Counted from the stretch's first letter, positions 1-12,286 are shown. The stretch: 64,000 bases of DNA from Lasiodiplodia sp. COLG20 (GCA_009801085.1 VNWV01000029.1:94428-158427); one strand, 5' to 3'. Translations and numbers: made by a program. The notes: a model not told the origin generated them from the sequence alone.

Positions 1-2
1 AT

Positions 3-934
3 GATCATGGGAGTATGCTCGCACTGATTCCCCCTCAATCAATTCCCAGACTGATGCTGACCAACTTCCAACAGATCTCCAACGAGGTCATAAAAAAGCG
101 TTTTGGGCCCTCGGCGGAAAAGAAAAAAGACATGCTCGGGTCCTTCATCTCTCGGGGCTTAGATGCCGACGAGGTGGAGATGGAAATATCTATTTCACTG
201 TTCGTCCAAATCCAACCAGCCATCCCAAGACAATCAAGCTGACGAATACTTCCAACAGAGTAGCTGGGTCTGACACCACTGCCACGGCGATGCGTTCGAC
301 ACTGCTTTCGATCATCTCGACCCCGCATGTCTACTCCCGTCTGAGACAAGAGATCGATGATGCCATCTCGCGGGGTGAAGTCTCTTCGCCCATCACGGAG
401 GAAGAGGCGAAGCGGCTACCCTACCTTCAAGCCGTGATCAAGGAAGGTCTCCGCCGCTTCCCGCCGATCACGCAACTGCGCGAGCGCATGGTACCGCCGG
501 AAGGCGACTGGTACGACGGCAAGCACATTCCCGCAGGCACCTTCGTGGGCCTCAATGCGTGGGGTCTGCAGCTGAACCGTGTGTTTGGTGATGACCCCGA
601 GATATTCAGGCCGGAGAGATGGCTCATCGACGACCAAGACCGGCTCCGTCGCATGGGCCAGGTGCAAGAGCTGATATTCGGCCATGGGACGACAAAATGC
701 CTGGGAATACCCATCGCGATGATGACGCTGAACAAGATCTTTGTTGAGGTAAGTCGGCGCCCTGATCACGGTATTGTCTTCGTGAATGCTAACGCTGATC
801 AGCTGCTTCGGCGATTTGATGTACAAGTGATGAATCCGCATAGGCCTTGGACGAGCATTTGCTACGGCATTTTCTTCCAGAAAGATTTCAACGTTCGCAT
901 TACACGTCGCGATGATTCCATAGAGGCTGCATAG
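3..934 (+). CDS. Cytochrome P450, C-terminal part (5' end outside window)
   Basis: Heme-thiolate monooxygenase of the pisatin-demethylase/benzoate-hydroxylase-like E-class type, cut at its 5' end by the window edge; the frame is open from base 3. Exons are 3-199, 259-748 and 803-934. The introns (200-258 and 749-802) are placed by GT/AG ends and frame. Splicing the first rebuilds the I-helix motif AGSDTTATA, which neither reading frame contains whole. Then follow the K-helix ExxR (KEGLRRFPP), the PERW region (FRPERW) and the heme-binding loop FGHGTTKCLG with the axial Cys. Probably ER-anchored as in the family; the N-terminal anchor is not in view. It lies about 690 bp upstream of a second P450 of a different type on the same strand, so the two are not a recent tandem copy. 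The substrate cannot be inferred. Confidence 0.9.
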   Translation, partial: SWEYARTDSPSINSQTDADQLPTDLQRGHKKAFWALGGKEKRHARVLHLSGLRCRRGGDGNIYFTVRPNPTSHPKTIKLTNTSNRVAGSDTTATAMRSTLLSIISTPHVYSRLRQEIDDAISRGEVSSPITEEEAKRLPYLQAVIKEGLRRFPPITQLRERMVPPEGDWYDGKHIPAGTFVGLNAWGLQLNRVFGDDPEIFRPERWLIDDQDRLRRMGQVQELIFGHGTTKCLGIPIAMMTLNKIFVEVSRRPDHGIVFVNANADQLLRRFDVQVMNPHRPWTSICYGIFFQKDFNVRITRRDDSIEAA

Positions 935-1625
935 ATTTCTACTCTTCAGCCCGCGCAAATGTTTTCCCTACTACATGTGCATAGTCATGATTCTGAGATA
1001 GACGTAGATAAAATAAACATCTAAGAACTTTTCTCCACGGCGTAGTAAAGCTTTACAAATTTCTTCGTAAGAGAACATAGCACAGAAATTTTGCGATACC
1101 TACGTCTGGGCGCTAATGGCCCGCGTCCACACCATTAAAACGACAAATGCCTGCCACGTGTGCGCGTGGCCAAATCGACAACACCACTACTATAGGCGCT
1201 ACTAGTATTAGGCTAAAAGCTACCGCGTTTTTGTCCAATAGCGGGAGCCTTCCCTAGCCGCGTGTGTCTGATATGGTGGCAGCACACTTGTCGTCTTAAT
1301 TGCCTACGCACTAGCCCCGGGTTAGGCTTTTTCGGGCGCAAGCGCTCCCGTAGCGAACCACAAAGATATAGAGCGTTGTCAGTTTTAGAAGGCAGCAATA
1401 TCATCTACTTTTGCAATTCAATTGCAGCCATAAACCCTGTTGACAGGGTTTAGAATCCTTGCGCTAATTTCTGACATGCTTTCTTAGGTACCTACGCCAG
1501 AGGCTATGTACGCATGGCCTGTGCAAACGCAGAGTTTGCTTTCCCTCTAGTGCGCTAATCATAAAAGCTCGTGTTCCCGCGGTGACCTGGGTACTGGACC
1601 ATAATTCTTCAACTTCACCGCCATA
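935..1625. other. Intergenic, no gene seen
   Basis: About 690 bp between two P450 genes. Only short, unconvincing ORFs occur. It must hold the terminator of the first P450 and the promoter of the second, but I see no clear TATA box or repeat. Confidence 0.6.
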
Positions 1626-3313
1626 ATGGAACTCGCCCAAGAACTGCAGGTTCGGCTTCAGTCGTTCCTCGGGAACAACCCCCCATTGACTTTGACAACT
1701 TGCATAGCTGCTCTTGTCCGCCCACCACTGAATACCCACATAGTACGCAACTCACACGTTCCCAGGTCCTCGCCCACGCAATCGGCACCATCATCTACAA
1801 CCTCTACTTCCACCCGCTCTCCGCCTACCCCGGCCCCCGCGGCGCCGCCTGCACCAACCTCGCGTACTGGCGCGCCGCCTTCGCCGGCGACCTCGTCCCC
1901 TGGATCCGCGCGGCGCACGAAAAGTACGGCGAGACGGTCCGGCTGGGCCCCAACACGCTCAGCTACACGCAGCCGCAAGCCTGGAAGGACATCTACGGCC
2001 AGCAGAAGCGCACGAACCCCAAGGACACGCTGTACTACCCACCACACCTTAACGGCCGCCACGCCGTCAACGCATTGCCCGCCGACGCCGACCACGCCCG
2101 CCTGCGCCGCGTCTTCACGCCCGCCTTCTCCGCGTCCGCCCTGCGCGCCCAGACGCCCCAGATCCTCATCCCCTTCGCCGACCTGCTCGTCCGCAACATG
2201 ATGCGAAAGACGGAGGAGAAACAGGACCTCGTCACCCTCCTCACCTGCGCCACCATGGACATCACCTCCGACCTGACCTTCGGCGCGCCCCTCGGCCTGC
2301 TCGCCACGTCCGACGACCGCACCGCGCAGTACACGCCCTGGGTCGCCGCCATCTTCGGCTGGCTCAAGGCCGCCGACTTGTCGCGCGTCGGCATCGAGTA
2401 TCCGTGGTTGGGCGCCCTGGCGAAGGCCCTGACGCCGCCGGCGCTCGACCGCGCGGCGCGCCTGCATTTCGGCGAGGCGGCGGCGCGCGTGGACGAGCGG
2501 GTGGCGCGGGGCGCGGGGGAGAGGCCGGATTTGTGGGGGTATGTGTTGAGGGAGGGTGAGAAGACGGAGGAGGGGGAGATCATGGATGTGCAGGATATGT
2601 ATGCGAATGCGACGATTTTCATGCTGGCCGGGTCGGAGACGTCGGCGACGCTGCTGAGTGGGCTGGTGTGGTTGTTGTGTCGGAATCCGGAGAAGATGAA
2701 GAAGCTGTGCGCGGAGGTGAGGGGCCAGGAGCGTGGCAAGCTGGATGTGGAGGCGCTGCCGCGGATGAAGTATTTGGCCGCGTGTATTGACGAGGCGATG
2801 AGGCTGTATCCGCCGCTGCCTATTGGGCCGCCGCGCGAGGTGCATCGCGACGGGAATGTCATTTGCGGGAAGTGGGTGCCGGGGAAGGTATGTGTCCTCG
2901 GTTTTTGGTGTGAATTAATTTATCTGCTGACAATCCTGCGGGTAGACTCGTGTAGCTGTTGCCCAGTTCACGGCTTATCATTCTTCGCTGTATTTCAAGG
3001 ATCCCGAGGCGTTTATTCCGGAGCGCTGGCTCCCCGGTACTGGGTATGACGATGATAGGAGAGATGTCGTGCAACCCTTCTCCTACGGCCCACGCAATTG
3101 TATAGGCAAAACGTAAGTGTTGCCCAGGTAAAGTGTTTCGTGGCTAACGTATGAGGCAGTCTTGCGTACCAGGAAATGCGCATCATCTTGGCCAAGATTC
3201 TGTGGAACTTTGATCTCAAGCTCTGCCCCGAAAGCGATGGATGGATTGACCAAAAGAGCTATACGCTGTGGCAGAAAGACCCCTTGTGGGTTGAGGCAAC
3301 GCCTATACGGTAG
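1626..3313 (+). CDS. Cytochrome P450 monooxygenase
   Basis: Complete microsomal P450 of 510 residues. Exons are 1626-1715, 1766-2887, 2946-3112 and 3160-3313; the total is divisible by three. The first intron is short (50 bp) with a GTCCGC donor. It joins residues 1-30 to a hydrophobic anchor (about 20-45) that continues into NLYFHPLSAYPGP, the usual proline-rich hinge. Visible motifs are I-helix AGSETSATL, K-helix DEAMRLYPP, FIPERW, and the heme loop FSYGPRNCIGK. The heme loop and the C-terminal helix are split by the last intron. It resembles the isotrichodermin C-15 hydroxylase/O-methylsterigmatocystin-oxidoreductase-like group, by motif only. Codon use is strongly GC-rich in exon 2. A decayed copy of its last codons and 3' flank lies at 8716-8853. 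Confidence 0.92.
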
Positions 3314-3676
3314 ACGGATACACCTGGAAGGAAATTCCTGCCGACGCAATTGTGATTCTATCTCAAGCTCCATCTTGATACTTTTTCCGGTATTTATCTC
3401 CCGAAGAGTGCTGTTGTAGCTCCTGCTGGTACTGCTGTAGTTCTCCCTGGTGCTGTTCCAAACCGCTAAGCCGTGGAGATTAAAGATCCTTTTTTTTTTT
3501 TTTTTAAAAAGAAAGAACGCTTTCTAAAACTAGCAAGAAAAACTACGTCTTACGACCTTAGGCGGAATTATTCGGTAAAGAGCATAAACTAATAAATTGC
3601 TTTTTGATAGTGCTGTAAAATCGGTAGGATAAGAAGAACGCAAGTGCGATACTAGAGAAACCCAAAACCTGCATCC
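3314..3676. other. Convergent intergenic region with T-tract
   Basis: Lies between the 3' ends of the P450 and the coiled-coil gene, so it should hold both polyadenylation regions. It contains a long T run at about 3489-3505. The part up to about 3410 is the sequence duplicated near 8770-8853. Confidence 0.5.
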
Positions 3677-6600
3677 CTAATCTACATGTTCTTTTAGGCT
3701 TTGCTCCCCGGACTTGGATCGCCGGTGACGGGGTGGTACATTGAGTGACGAGCTTCCCTCATGAGCAGTAGAGGCACCAGAATCTCTTGATCTGGGGCGA
3801 CCTGGCTGCGTCAAGCGCGTTTGCGACTCATGTGCTATTGGAGAGAAGGCTGCTGGGAATTGTTCATCTCCCCCGTTGCGTGCCACGACCGTGCTCCGGG
3901 ATGACTTTGATGAATGCCGTCGTGGCCTTTCTGATTCTGATGGTACAGCTAGGAACTCGGATGGGCCCGTTCGCGCATGGCGGCGAGATGATTTGGTGGC
4001 TTTAGAGCGCATCGAGTGGCTTGAGTTCCTCGACGTGTTGTCTGCTCTGGAGACAGGATCGGTCTCCTCAAACGAAGATTTGGGCTCCGGCATGGAAGAG
4101 TAGCCTGCCCAGCTGTGAACCTCGAAATCCTCGAATGGAGAGTCGTCATTCCCGTCTTGCTGGTTTTCATCACCCGAGGATGAACAACTAAGTTGGTCGG
4201 GCACGTTTTCAAGGGCCAAACGGCAAGCTTTATGTAGTGCAATGTCCCGGTGTTGCATCGTAAGAGCAATCAATGCGTCCAAATCTTTCTGTATTTGCTT
4301 TCAGTTAGCAACAATCCCTTAATAGTTTGCAAAATCACTCACAGTTGAGACTTCCGGACCCAAGAAAACCTGCCCCCGGAAAGACCGGTGCTGCAGTCCG
4401 AAACATTCAAGGGCATACTCATCGATCCAATCGCCTCCGATCACCAGGTATTCGGAGCAATCTGCATCCTTCTCCTGCGCAGGACCTATCTGAGGACGGT
4501 ATCGATGTGTGAAAAAGTCAATCTGGACAGGTGTATGGTTCACGAACCATGTTTGCCCGTGCTCTGGAATTGAAGTTAGCTTAGGGATGTTGAAAGTGGT
4601 CTAGATGCTGCTTACCTGAAGCACGTCTGTAGACTGGCTTCCATCCGTTGTTCTTGATTGTCTGTAACGATTGGCTTCCTTCGTGCAGCGGAGAATTCCA
4701 CAGAAATCGTGCAGGAATGCCTTGCGGTTTCATACCTCTGCTTCCCCTACGTGGCACGAGGCTCATTGAAGCAGAGAGGCCACACTCTCTAATCGATGTG
4801 CGAGTCTCACGGAGCTCAGACTCCGGTGTGTTCTGTAACGGGGGGAGGACCACCATGGATTGGCTAGAAAGACCAGACACTCCAGCTTCTTCTCTGTCTT
4901 CCTCGCTCTCTTCAGATGACATCGTTCGTATGTTGCGAGACGTCCTGGGGACCCTGAAGCGCGGGGCTGGTGGCTGGGGCTTGGTTGAGTTCCCGCTACG
5001 CTGGAAGAATGTCGAAGTCAGAAAGTCGGTAGTAGCAAACGGCTCCTTGAATCCGGCTTGGCTCTCGATCAATTCCAGCTTTCGGTCACCGTCCTGCATG
5101 CGTAGTTGGCGCGTGGGAGTAAATGGCTTTTCTTCGCGCTCAATGTGAGCCACAGCTTCTGCTTGCTCAGCTGCCTGCAAGCGTTGTCGGTAGTCGTCAA
5201 GCACCTGCCGGTATTCCTCCATCTGGAGTAGATTCTGTTGCTCGGCTTTTCGTTGTGCCTTTTGAGCTGCTTCCGCTTCTGCAAGCTTCTTCGATCTCAT
5301 AGCCGTCCGAGCGCTGCTCTCAGCCCGTTGTGCTGCGGCTTTAAGCCCCGAAATCTCCAGCTGCAAGGCATCTGTAGCTTCAGCAACCAGTGTGGATACT
5401 CTGCACTCGAATTCGTCGTTGCGTTCCTCCTCAAGCTTCAGCTGTCTCCGTCGTTCCGCCAAGGCTTCCTCCTTTTCCCTTTCGATTTGCAGCTTCAAGG
5501 CTGCAATCAACTCCTCCTGGCTCTTCTGTGCCTCTTCTTCCTTCTTGCGGGAATTGAGCTCCCGCAGTGTCTCCTCTATCCGCTCCTCCCTCTTTCTTCT
5601 CTCTTCTTCTTTCAGCTTAGCCGATTCCTCCTTCTCTTCGGCTTTTTGTCGGGCATCGGCTTCCATCATGTCAGCCATGCGTCTCTCCATCTCTCTCAAA
5701 CGCTCTGCCATCTCCCTTTCCGCCTCGGTCGGTCCAGGCGGAGGTGGCGCTGGAGCTGGCACCGGAGGTTGCGGCTGCGCTGATGTTGGTATTCTAGAGC
5801 GCCTTTGCGGACTCAAAGATCTTGTGAAGCGTCTTTGGGGTAGCGATGGTTGCGGAGGTGGCGGATGAAGCATATACGGCTGATTCCAGGGCAATCCGTA
5901 AGGCATCCTGTGCGGTGGCTCTGCATAGGATCCAGGGTACGGCGGATCTTCATACTGCGGTTGTGGATTTACCCAGCTGTCGTTGGTGTAGTTACTATGA
6001 AGCTGTTTGGAGTATGGATCGTAGCTGTTGCCACTGGGATTCAATGCACCGTTGTTGTTAAAATACTGTCTTCTGTGGTTGGTCCTTGGTGCGTCCATTT
6101 TTTTCTTACGCTCTGTTCTTGATGGATAGCCGGGATAATCATCCGTTCTGCTCTCGGAGTTCCTTCGCCGTCCCGAGTCCTGTCTCCGGTATTCGCGGTC
6201 CGTCGCGCGATGGCTGGATCGTTGTCGCTGTATACTGGGAGTTGCAGCTCTATCAGAGGTTCTTTCAGGCATCTCGGACCCCACGTCAGACCTATTAGTA
6301 GCGTCTATGCCATTCTCAGCCTGTTCTGCTGACCGCTCGTTCAAAGGTGTAAAGCTCTCTTGCGGAGATTCCCATGAAGCGTACCATTCACTCGCGGAGA
6401 AGTTGGCGTTGTACGTTGCAAGGACTTGCTCGGCATCAAGCGTTGTGAGCCTCGTCAACAGGTAATCCAAAGCTGTTGAGGTAAGGATTGGTGGTGCATG
6501 GTCGGGCTTCCCACCCCCTTGAAACACCGTTACGCAGTCCGTGTATTCCTCTGACTTGGAATCCATCTCATCAGAATCTCTCTCAAGAGGCACGTCTGGT

Positions 6601-7617
6601 GGCTGTACTGGTGTCAAAGATCCATCGAGATCCGAAGTCCCTGCATTGTTGACGTCGAGGGCGGCGTTTCCAGCGTCATAATTCTTGTAAAAATCGGAAA
6701 CCTCGGTTGCAGCAGCATCTTCTTTTGTTTCACCTCGACTATCGTCGTCGCCTTCATTGGCGTCTTCCTCACGTCCACCTCCATTTTCGCTCGCATCACC
6801 GGTCTTTCCACCATCAATTTCTGGGATTTCAGCTTCTTGGCCTTGTCCCACATAGTTTCTGTTTCTATCACGTTTACCGGAGGCTTCCGGCTCTTGTTCT
6901 TGGATGTTCTCTGATTCGTTATTGCCTGCTGGCCCCGTGTGGCCCAAGGTCGGTCCGAACACGAGGTTAAACTGCCTCTGAGCAACTGCCATCGGGCCTT
7001 TCGTATAGTGTTGCACTGTCCCACTACCGGAGATCGCCATCCATTCCTCTTTGGCTTCGTAACAAAGCTGTGTGATGAATTGACGATTGCTGTCGATCAA
7101 GCTTTCGGCGACAGGGCGGTGAGGGTTCACGTGTGTCTCCCCCCTCATCAAGTGTGCACTACATCATAGTCAGCTTCCAACCGCCCATGGCAGTCTTCGC
7201 GGCTTACCTTTTGGAAGGTTCGACCTCTCGTCTAGCAATTTCCATGACGCTCAGAATGAGATTCAAGTTCAGCTTTGACGCGTTGACCCTGTCCAAGATA
7301 GGTTTTAGTGCATCGAGTTGGAACGCAAGACGGAGCCTGTTCCTTTTCTTTCGCAAGCTATTTTGCACTTCCTGAACGATATCTCTGATTCTTCCAGTTT
7401 CCTCATCCAGCCTCTTGAATGCCTCTGCACGGTATAAAGCCTCCTTGCCCTCTACGACGGCGTGAATCATAGTCAATATTGAGGACAGCGACGACATCTC
7501 GGTTGCAAGGGCATGCCTGCTCGTTCGTGCGTTGAGCACCGCATCTGTTGCTTTGAAAAGCGATTTGCTGAGCTGGGCTACAGCTATTGCCGTTCCGAGT
7601 ATGGATATTGGATCCAT
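3677..7617 (-). CDS. Large coiled-coil protein with STAND-like N-terminal domain
   Basis: Predicted 1261-residue protein. Exons on the minus strand are 7617-7208, 7158-4616, 4563-4343 and 4288-3677; the three introns are 49-54 bp and the total length is in frame. The first ~135 residues (starting MDPISILGTAIAVAQL) form amphipathic helices typical of the fungal helo-like/STAND N-terminal domain. A disordered acidic and Gln/Arg-rich middle follows. Residues ~611-815 are a very charged Glu/Arg/Lys coiled coil. Near the C-terminus is a conserved-looking globular stretch (WFVNHTPVQIDFFTHRY, spanning intron 2), then a Ser/Arg-rich tail. No NACHT or NB-ARC P-loop is seen, so this is not a full NLR. 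Related fungal proteins often carry a ubiquitin-like fold in this position; that assignment is tentative. Function unknown; the N-terminal domain class is linked to regulated cell death. Confidence 0.8.
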
Positions 7618-8715
7618 CTGTGATTGCGATCGTCTTGAATCAGCACTGGCAAATCGGTGGACACGGTTCCTTGTCTCAGAGAGCTAATGGGAAGAGAGAA
7701 ATGCGCCGTTGGTTGGGGAAGGCTGAAAGCGAAAGGTTCTTAAGCAGCACGGCACACAGCCTTGTCGGCAACCTGCATAGACACAGAGATGGCGCAGCTC
7801 GTAGCTCAGCCCCAGTGGCTGCTACCATCGTCGATCGGGTGCATATGCACATGTTCTTTAGGCTTACGGTGTACTATTGACCGAGCCCCATCCTTAGGGC
7901 ACACTCATGCAAGGATTTATCACGACTCTCACCCCTGACAAACCGGGCTGACTAATTTTACCATAGTCTACTGTAAGAGTCAGCAGAAGAGGTAATTATA
8001 TATTATCCTGACACCAACAGCAGCGCCACTGAGCTTCATAGTTACGGCTGACTTGAATAACTGTCGTAATTTCATCGGACTCCGATCCGGTAAAATCGAG
8101 CTCTTGGTCGTTAAATGTTATAGCCCCCACCCTCGTGAAACCCTCAACCCCGCACCAACTTCAGCTGCAAGCCCTTCCCAGCCGCGAGGCCCAACTCAGC
8201 TCTCAGATTACGAACTTCTACTCGCCAATCGATTTTGCCGTAGTCCAGGCTGGAGTCTGCCGGCGATGCTTTACGTGCATACATTGCAAGAAGAATGCAT
8301 GAGGGGACCAGCGAATTGCAAACCACGGCATGCGATGTTGTTTCTCCGCACCTTGCAGGGCTGCAGTATAACCTGTTCGGAATGCTGCTGCAACCGCCGT
8401 TTAGCAGCAATGGCCGATAAAATAGTGAAGTGTTGCCTGACGATCGCCGCTCTTCTGTGCAGAGCCGCATGCGTGTCAAAGTAGCGCGAGGCTGACTGAG
8501 GCTGTGCTGCGTCACGCTGACGTGGGGTCGCATGGCTATGCCTAAAATATTACTGGCTGCTCGGTCGGTGTGTCCTGGGCGTGCTTATAGTCTTCGAGTG
8601 GAGCTGGCTAACGGTCGCCCGGACCGGTCCGAACCGGCTTAGAATAAAGACGTTATGTAGTCTTACCAACCTATTTTGAGCGGAAAGGCCAAGCGGCTCG
8701 CGAAGCGGCTTCATG
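7618..8715. other. Intergenic, no gene seen
   Basis: About 1.1 kb upstream of the coiled-coil gene. ORFs here (for example 8053-8484) lack domain signals and codon regularity. The promoter of the minus-strand gene must lie in the left part. Confidence 0.5.
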
Positions 8716-8853
8716 CACTGTGGCAGAAAGACCCCTTGTGGGTCGAAGCAACCCCTATACGATAGACCTGTAGGGGATTTCTTGTCGACGCAACTGCCAT
8801 TTTATCTCGAGCGCCATCTTGATACCTGCCCCAATCTTTATCTTCCGAAGAAT
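8716..8853 (+). pseudogene. Relic of a P450 3' end
   Basis: A fragment matching the last exon and 3' flank of the P450 at 1626-3313. The peptide WQKDPLWVEATPIR followed by a stop codon (8763-8765) is the same as the end of that gene (about 3268-3313). Nucleotide similarity then continues about 90 bp into the non-coding flank (CCATCTTGATAC shared). Nothing resembling the rest of the P450, including the heme loop, is seen upstream. It is therefore a truncated duplicate, not a gene. Transition differences (for example G/A in the Arg codon) fit old divergence or mild RIP. Confidence 0.85.
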
Positions 8854-9000
8854 CCGGTTATGAAAAATGGCATTGACCTTTAGCACTGCGCTTTCTTCGG
8901 CCTGGTAACGACCATCAACAAATATACATCTTGCGTAGCAAATACATTCCCCTGCTCTTTTCCTCCTTCCTTTTCCCTATAGCCGTTCCTACGCCGCTCA

Positions 9001-11455
9001 CTACACCAGCTCGATCTCCTCGACCTGCCACTGCTGCTTTCTCACCATAGCCAGGAGAGTTCCCTCATATATCTTTGTGCCTTCTCGTTCCATAATGTAA
9101 TATCGTTCTTCTAGAGATGCGTTCTCTTTCAGCCTGATTTCCGCAACACGGCGATAGCGTCGATTGCTAGCAGGTTCGCTCTCCAGAATCAGAAAGAATA
9201 TCTCAGACTGGTAGGATTCCCAGGTATCATCTGGTTTGATTAGGTCGGATTCGTTCGGCGTCCTCTCCAGAATCTGGATCGCGAGATATTTCTGACCGGG
9301 ATACGGTTTGTGCTTTTGGGCAAATTCAGAACGTTTCTCCAGCTTTCGGGTGCGAGCTTTGAGGAAATCAGGAACTGTGGGCCGGTTTTCGATGTGTAAG
9401 TGTCTGCGAAGCAATTTTTCGAACGCTGCCTGAACAAGGCCAAGGTTTTCGGTGTGTCCACTCTTGCATGTCCAATCCTGTGAAAGTTGCTTTGCTGGAG
9501 CAGTAATTCGCAAGACAATGGGCTTTGTGGGAACGAAGCGCTCTTCGTCGGTGGTGTCAGGTGGAGTCTGGAGGACCATCAGACTTCTGGTAGTGAAATT
9601 TCCTTTGCCGATCTCTTCTCCTCGAATCCAAGATCTGCTCCCACCGGTAATGATGCTAGCCCAGCTCCAGGAAGGCGCTTGAGGGGTACCTTCTTTGTGC
9701 TTATGGGTGTCCTTTTCGAAGTCTGGATGCTCGAAATCAGGCACTGCTCGCCAGCAAAATGCCGTAGCCCAATCGCTCTCCCAAAGGCCAGCCCAATAGC
9801 GATCTTTCCCTTCAAAACAACTTTCAAGAATCTTCGCGAGACCTGCTACTGCTGGTAGCCTATCAGACTGAAAGCTGAGAGATCGCTCCTGGAATATGGA
9901 TACGAGTTGATACCACAACATGATGGTCAGTTCTCTGTACTGCTGCTCGGATACTCCTCGAAACGTGGTGTTCCTCATCCTTGTAATCGTACACCACCGC
10001 TCTGCTATTGTCATCAAAAGACCAGAGCCGATGACGTCTGTCATGTGTTCTACTACGCTGTCGCGTCGACCCGAGTCCACATCATCCCGCGACCCGGACT
10101 CATATTCAGAACCCATGAGACAGTGCCAATGCATCTGGACTTTTGTGAAAGTAATCCCACGTGCAGGCGACAAGCGCTCTTGTAATGTCCATCCTCGCGT
10201 TGTCCACGGCTCACTGAATTCCAGTGCGGTATCCAGCTGATGGGCGACGTGGTTAAAGAAACGGACAAAAAGGATCCCGGGCTGAGTGTCGTCAGAAAAG
10301 TCGGGGGTTGCCCCTCTGGTAGACGGCGGCCTATATGGTAGGGAGCACTCGGGGTTCGGAACGCGCTCCCCAAAAAAGCCGTCGTCAGAAGACGACGAGG
10401 TCGTTGCAAAAAGTGTTAAAACTGAGTTGCTGTAAACTTCATTCATCTTTGCCGCCTCCTTCATCCAATCTTCGGCTGAGTCTTGAATGATGCATAGCGC
10501 ATCTATCCAGAGAAAACGAATGCCCAACTCTCTTACTATGTGAATCGCATCTCGAAGAGTCCCCGGAAAGTTTAACAAGGGCATGCCTTTTTGGAACTGA
10601 CTCATGACTTTACCCGTCAACACCATGTGCTTGCTCTTATCAGAGCCCCAGCAATAGCTCAGGGCAACGTAGGTACCTGTGGACCCATTCGTCACCACTA
10701 GTCTTGGATCCTGATGTTCGCTTCCAACATCGATGACTCTTGTTGGGAGTGAATTGTTGAAGGGTGCTGCGGTTTGGCAGAGAGAATGATTCTCAAGGCA
10801 ATTTCGAAGCCATCTCTTAGCAATGTCGATACACTCTGGCGCCCTAGAGGTTTCCTTGATGTCTCGCATCCAGATTTGTTTCACGAGAGGGTCAGATTCT
10901 GGAGGCATGGCGTCTGAAGTAACATTAGACTTGCGGTGAAACTGTCGAGAAATCCGTCTTACCTCTTTTGAAGAAGAATTCCAGGGAGCTAAGCGAATGC
11001 CACGTCTCATTGTCCGTATCAGTCGTGCCCGACCAGTTGTCCTCCAAGTCCCTTTTTACCCATAATCCAATCCCTGGGCAGTATCGATGAAATGAGAGTC
11101 GCATTTGAGCTGGACCGATGTAAAGAGGACGTCCCATGAGCGTAGGCCGGAGCTCGAGGAATTGTTTTGCCTTCTCGATTGCATCCTCTCCAAGAACGCT
11201 TTGCTCGCTTTCGCTATCGTAATGAAGGTCTTCCTGATGTTGTCCCAAGGCTACGAAGAAAAGCAGGCACAGCTCACAACCGGATGGATTAAGCGCACAT
11301 TCCTCGAATTCCGCAAGGTTTTTGTGATGCTCAACGCAGCAAGAGGACCCGTCGCTGTCTTCCCATTTCCGAGTCCACTCCTCATTGCCTGATCCCGAAC
11401 CTATGAGTGCGATCTCGCGAAAATCGAATCTGGAGCAGAATTTGCAGAGACCCAT
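9001..11455 (-). CDS. HET-domain (heterokaryon incompatibility) protein
   Basis: 801-residue protein from two exons (11455-10963 and 10913-9001, intron 10962-10914, 49 bp). The ATG at 11455 starts MGLCKFCSRFDF, a Cys-rich N-terminus usual for this family. An upstream in-frame extension would read a poly-Phe tract made by the A run at 11536-11568 and is rejected as the start. The HET domain shows YVALSYCWG, a GTLRDAIH stretch, RFLWIDALCIIQD and EVYSNSVLTLFAT, then a TRGWTLQERLSP segment. HET proteins trigger cell death after fusion of genetically unlike hyphae. The C-terminal ~300 residues are unassigned. The ORF looks intact. The single-exon HET-like gene at 12287-14584 is divergently transcribed. 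Confidence 0.92.
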
Positions 11456-11533
11456 ATTGAGAGGAACTTCCGATAGGTTTGGATGATTCCTGTTGATGAA
11501 CCTTACGAACGACGAACCAGCGGTAGGAATTGT

Positions 11534-11535
<2 letters not shown>

Positions 11536-11568
<33 letters not shown>
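11536..11568. repeat. Poly-A/T homopolymer tract
   Basis: An uninterrupted run of about 33 A on the plus strand, lying in the 5' flank of the minus-strand HET gene. Poly(dA:dT) tracts exclude nucleosomes, so it may act as a promoter element; its exact length is uncertain in any assembly. Confidence 0.9.
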
Positions 11569-11570
<2 letters not shown>

Positions 11571-11792
11571 AAAGTGATATGAAATTTCAAGATAATACAG
11601 AAGTAGAAGATTGAACTCTGCTATGGAGGAAAAATCGAAAGACATGTTGAAGTGCAGATTTTTATCAAGTCGTCGCCTTATCTCCCTTCCTTCGGAAATC
11701 CGACCAGTACTAAGGTGCCACGTATGCTGACGATTGCGCAAGGCTGACTGCGCATCCCGATCAACGCCACCATCCTTTCGTCCAGTATTTTA

Positions 11793-11838
11793 TCAAAGCG
11801 GATATTTCTTCTTTTTCAGAGTAGTTAGCCGGTGCGCA
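11793..11838 (+). repeat. Short dispersed repeat, copy 1
   Basis: Shares CAAAGCGGAT, then a T/C-rich stretch, then CAGAGTAGTT(A/G)GCCGGT with 14857-14900, in the same order and spacing. The two copies flank the HET-like gene at 12287-14584 in direct orientation. Confidence 0.6.
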
Positions 11839-12286
11839 GCGTGAGGTTGTCAAGCTAACGCCATGTTTTATTTCTGAGGATCCAGCCGTACACCCGTCGC
11901 TTCGGTGCGCTGCTAGGTAAGGATATTGTCTCTATCGAACTACCTTGCATGGGTTCACAGTCAAGAAACGTACTCATCTCATCTGTAATTCGCAGTCCGA
12001 TCTGCCTATCTGCACCGTTACGGGGTAGCGCAAAACAAGAAGATACGACAAGGCTGACCTGGCTACGATCGCTGCATGTAGCCCGTTTCAGATGAGCTGG
12101 ACATTATGGACTAGAAAAGTAGCGATCTGTCATCATGTGCAACGCCTTGTGGGCTTGGCAAATGGGAGCCTAAATGTAGCCCCGCCGCCCGAGGCTAGCC
12201 TCGTAGTCCCTCGTCTAAACGACGCCATTCCTGCTCCTTGAATATGCTTGTTTTACCATAACGACGGAGCGCCTATCTCTCTCACT

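Larger units (their letters stand above)
11456..12286. other. Divergent intergenic region between two HET genes
   Basis: Holds both promoters. It contains a homopolymer A run of about 33 (11536-11568, read as T on the gene strand) about 80 bp upstream of the left ATG, and one copy of a short dispersed repeat (11793-11838). Confidence 0.6.

Noticed and set aside
1658..2845. 395-codon minus-strand ORF
   Set aside because: Antisense to P450 exon 2; open only because of the high GC content at third positions. No domain signal.
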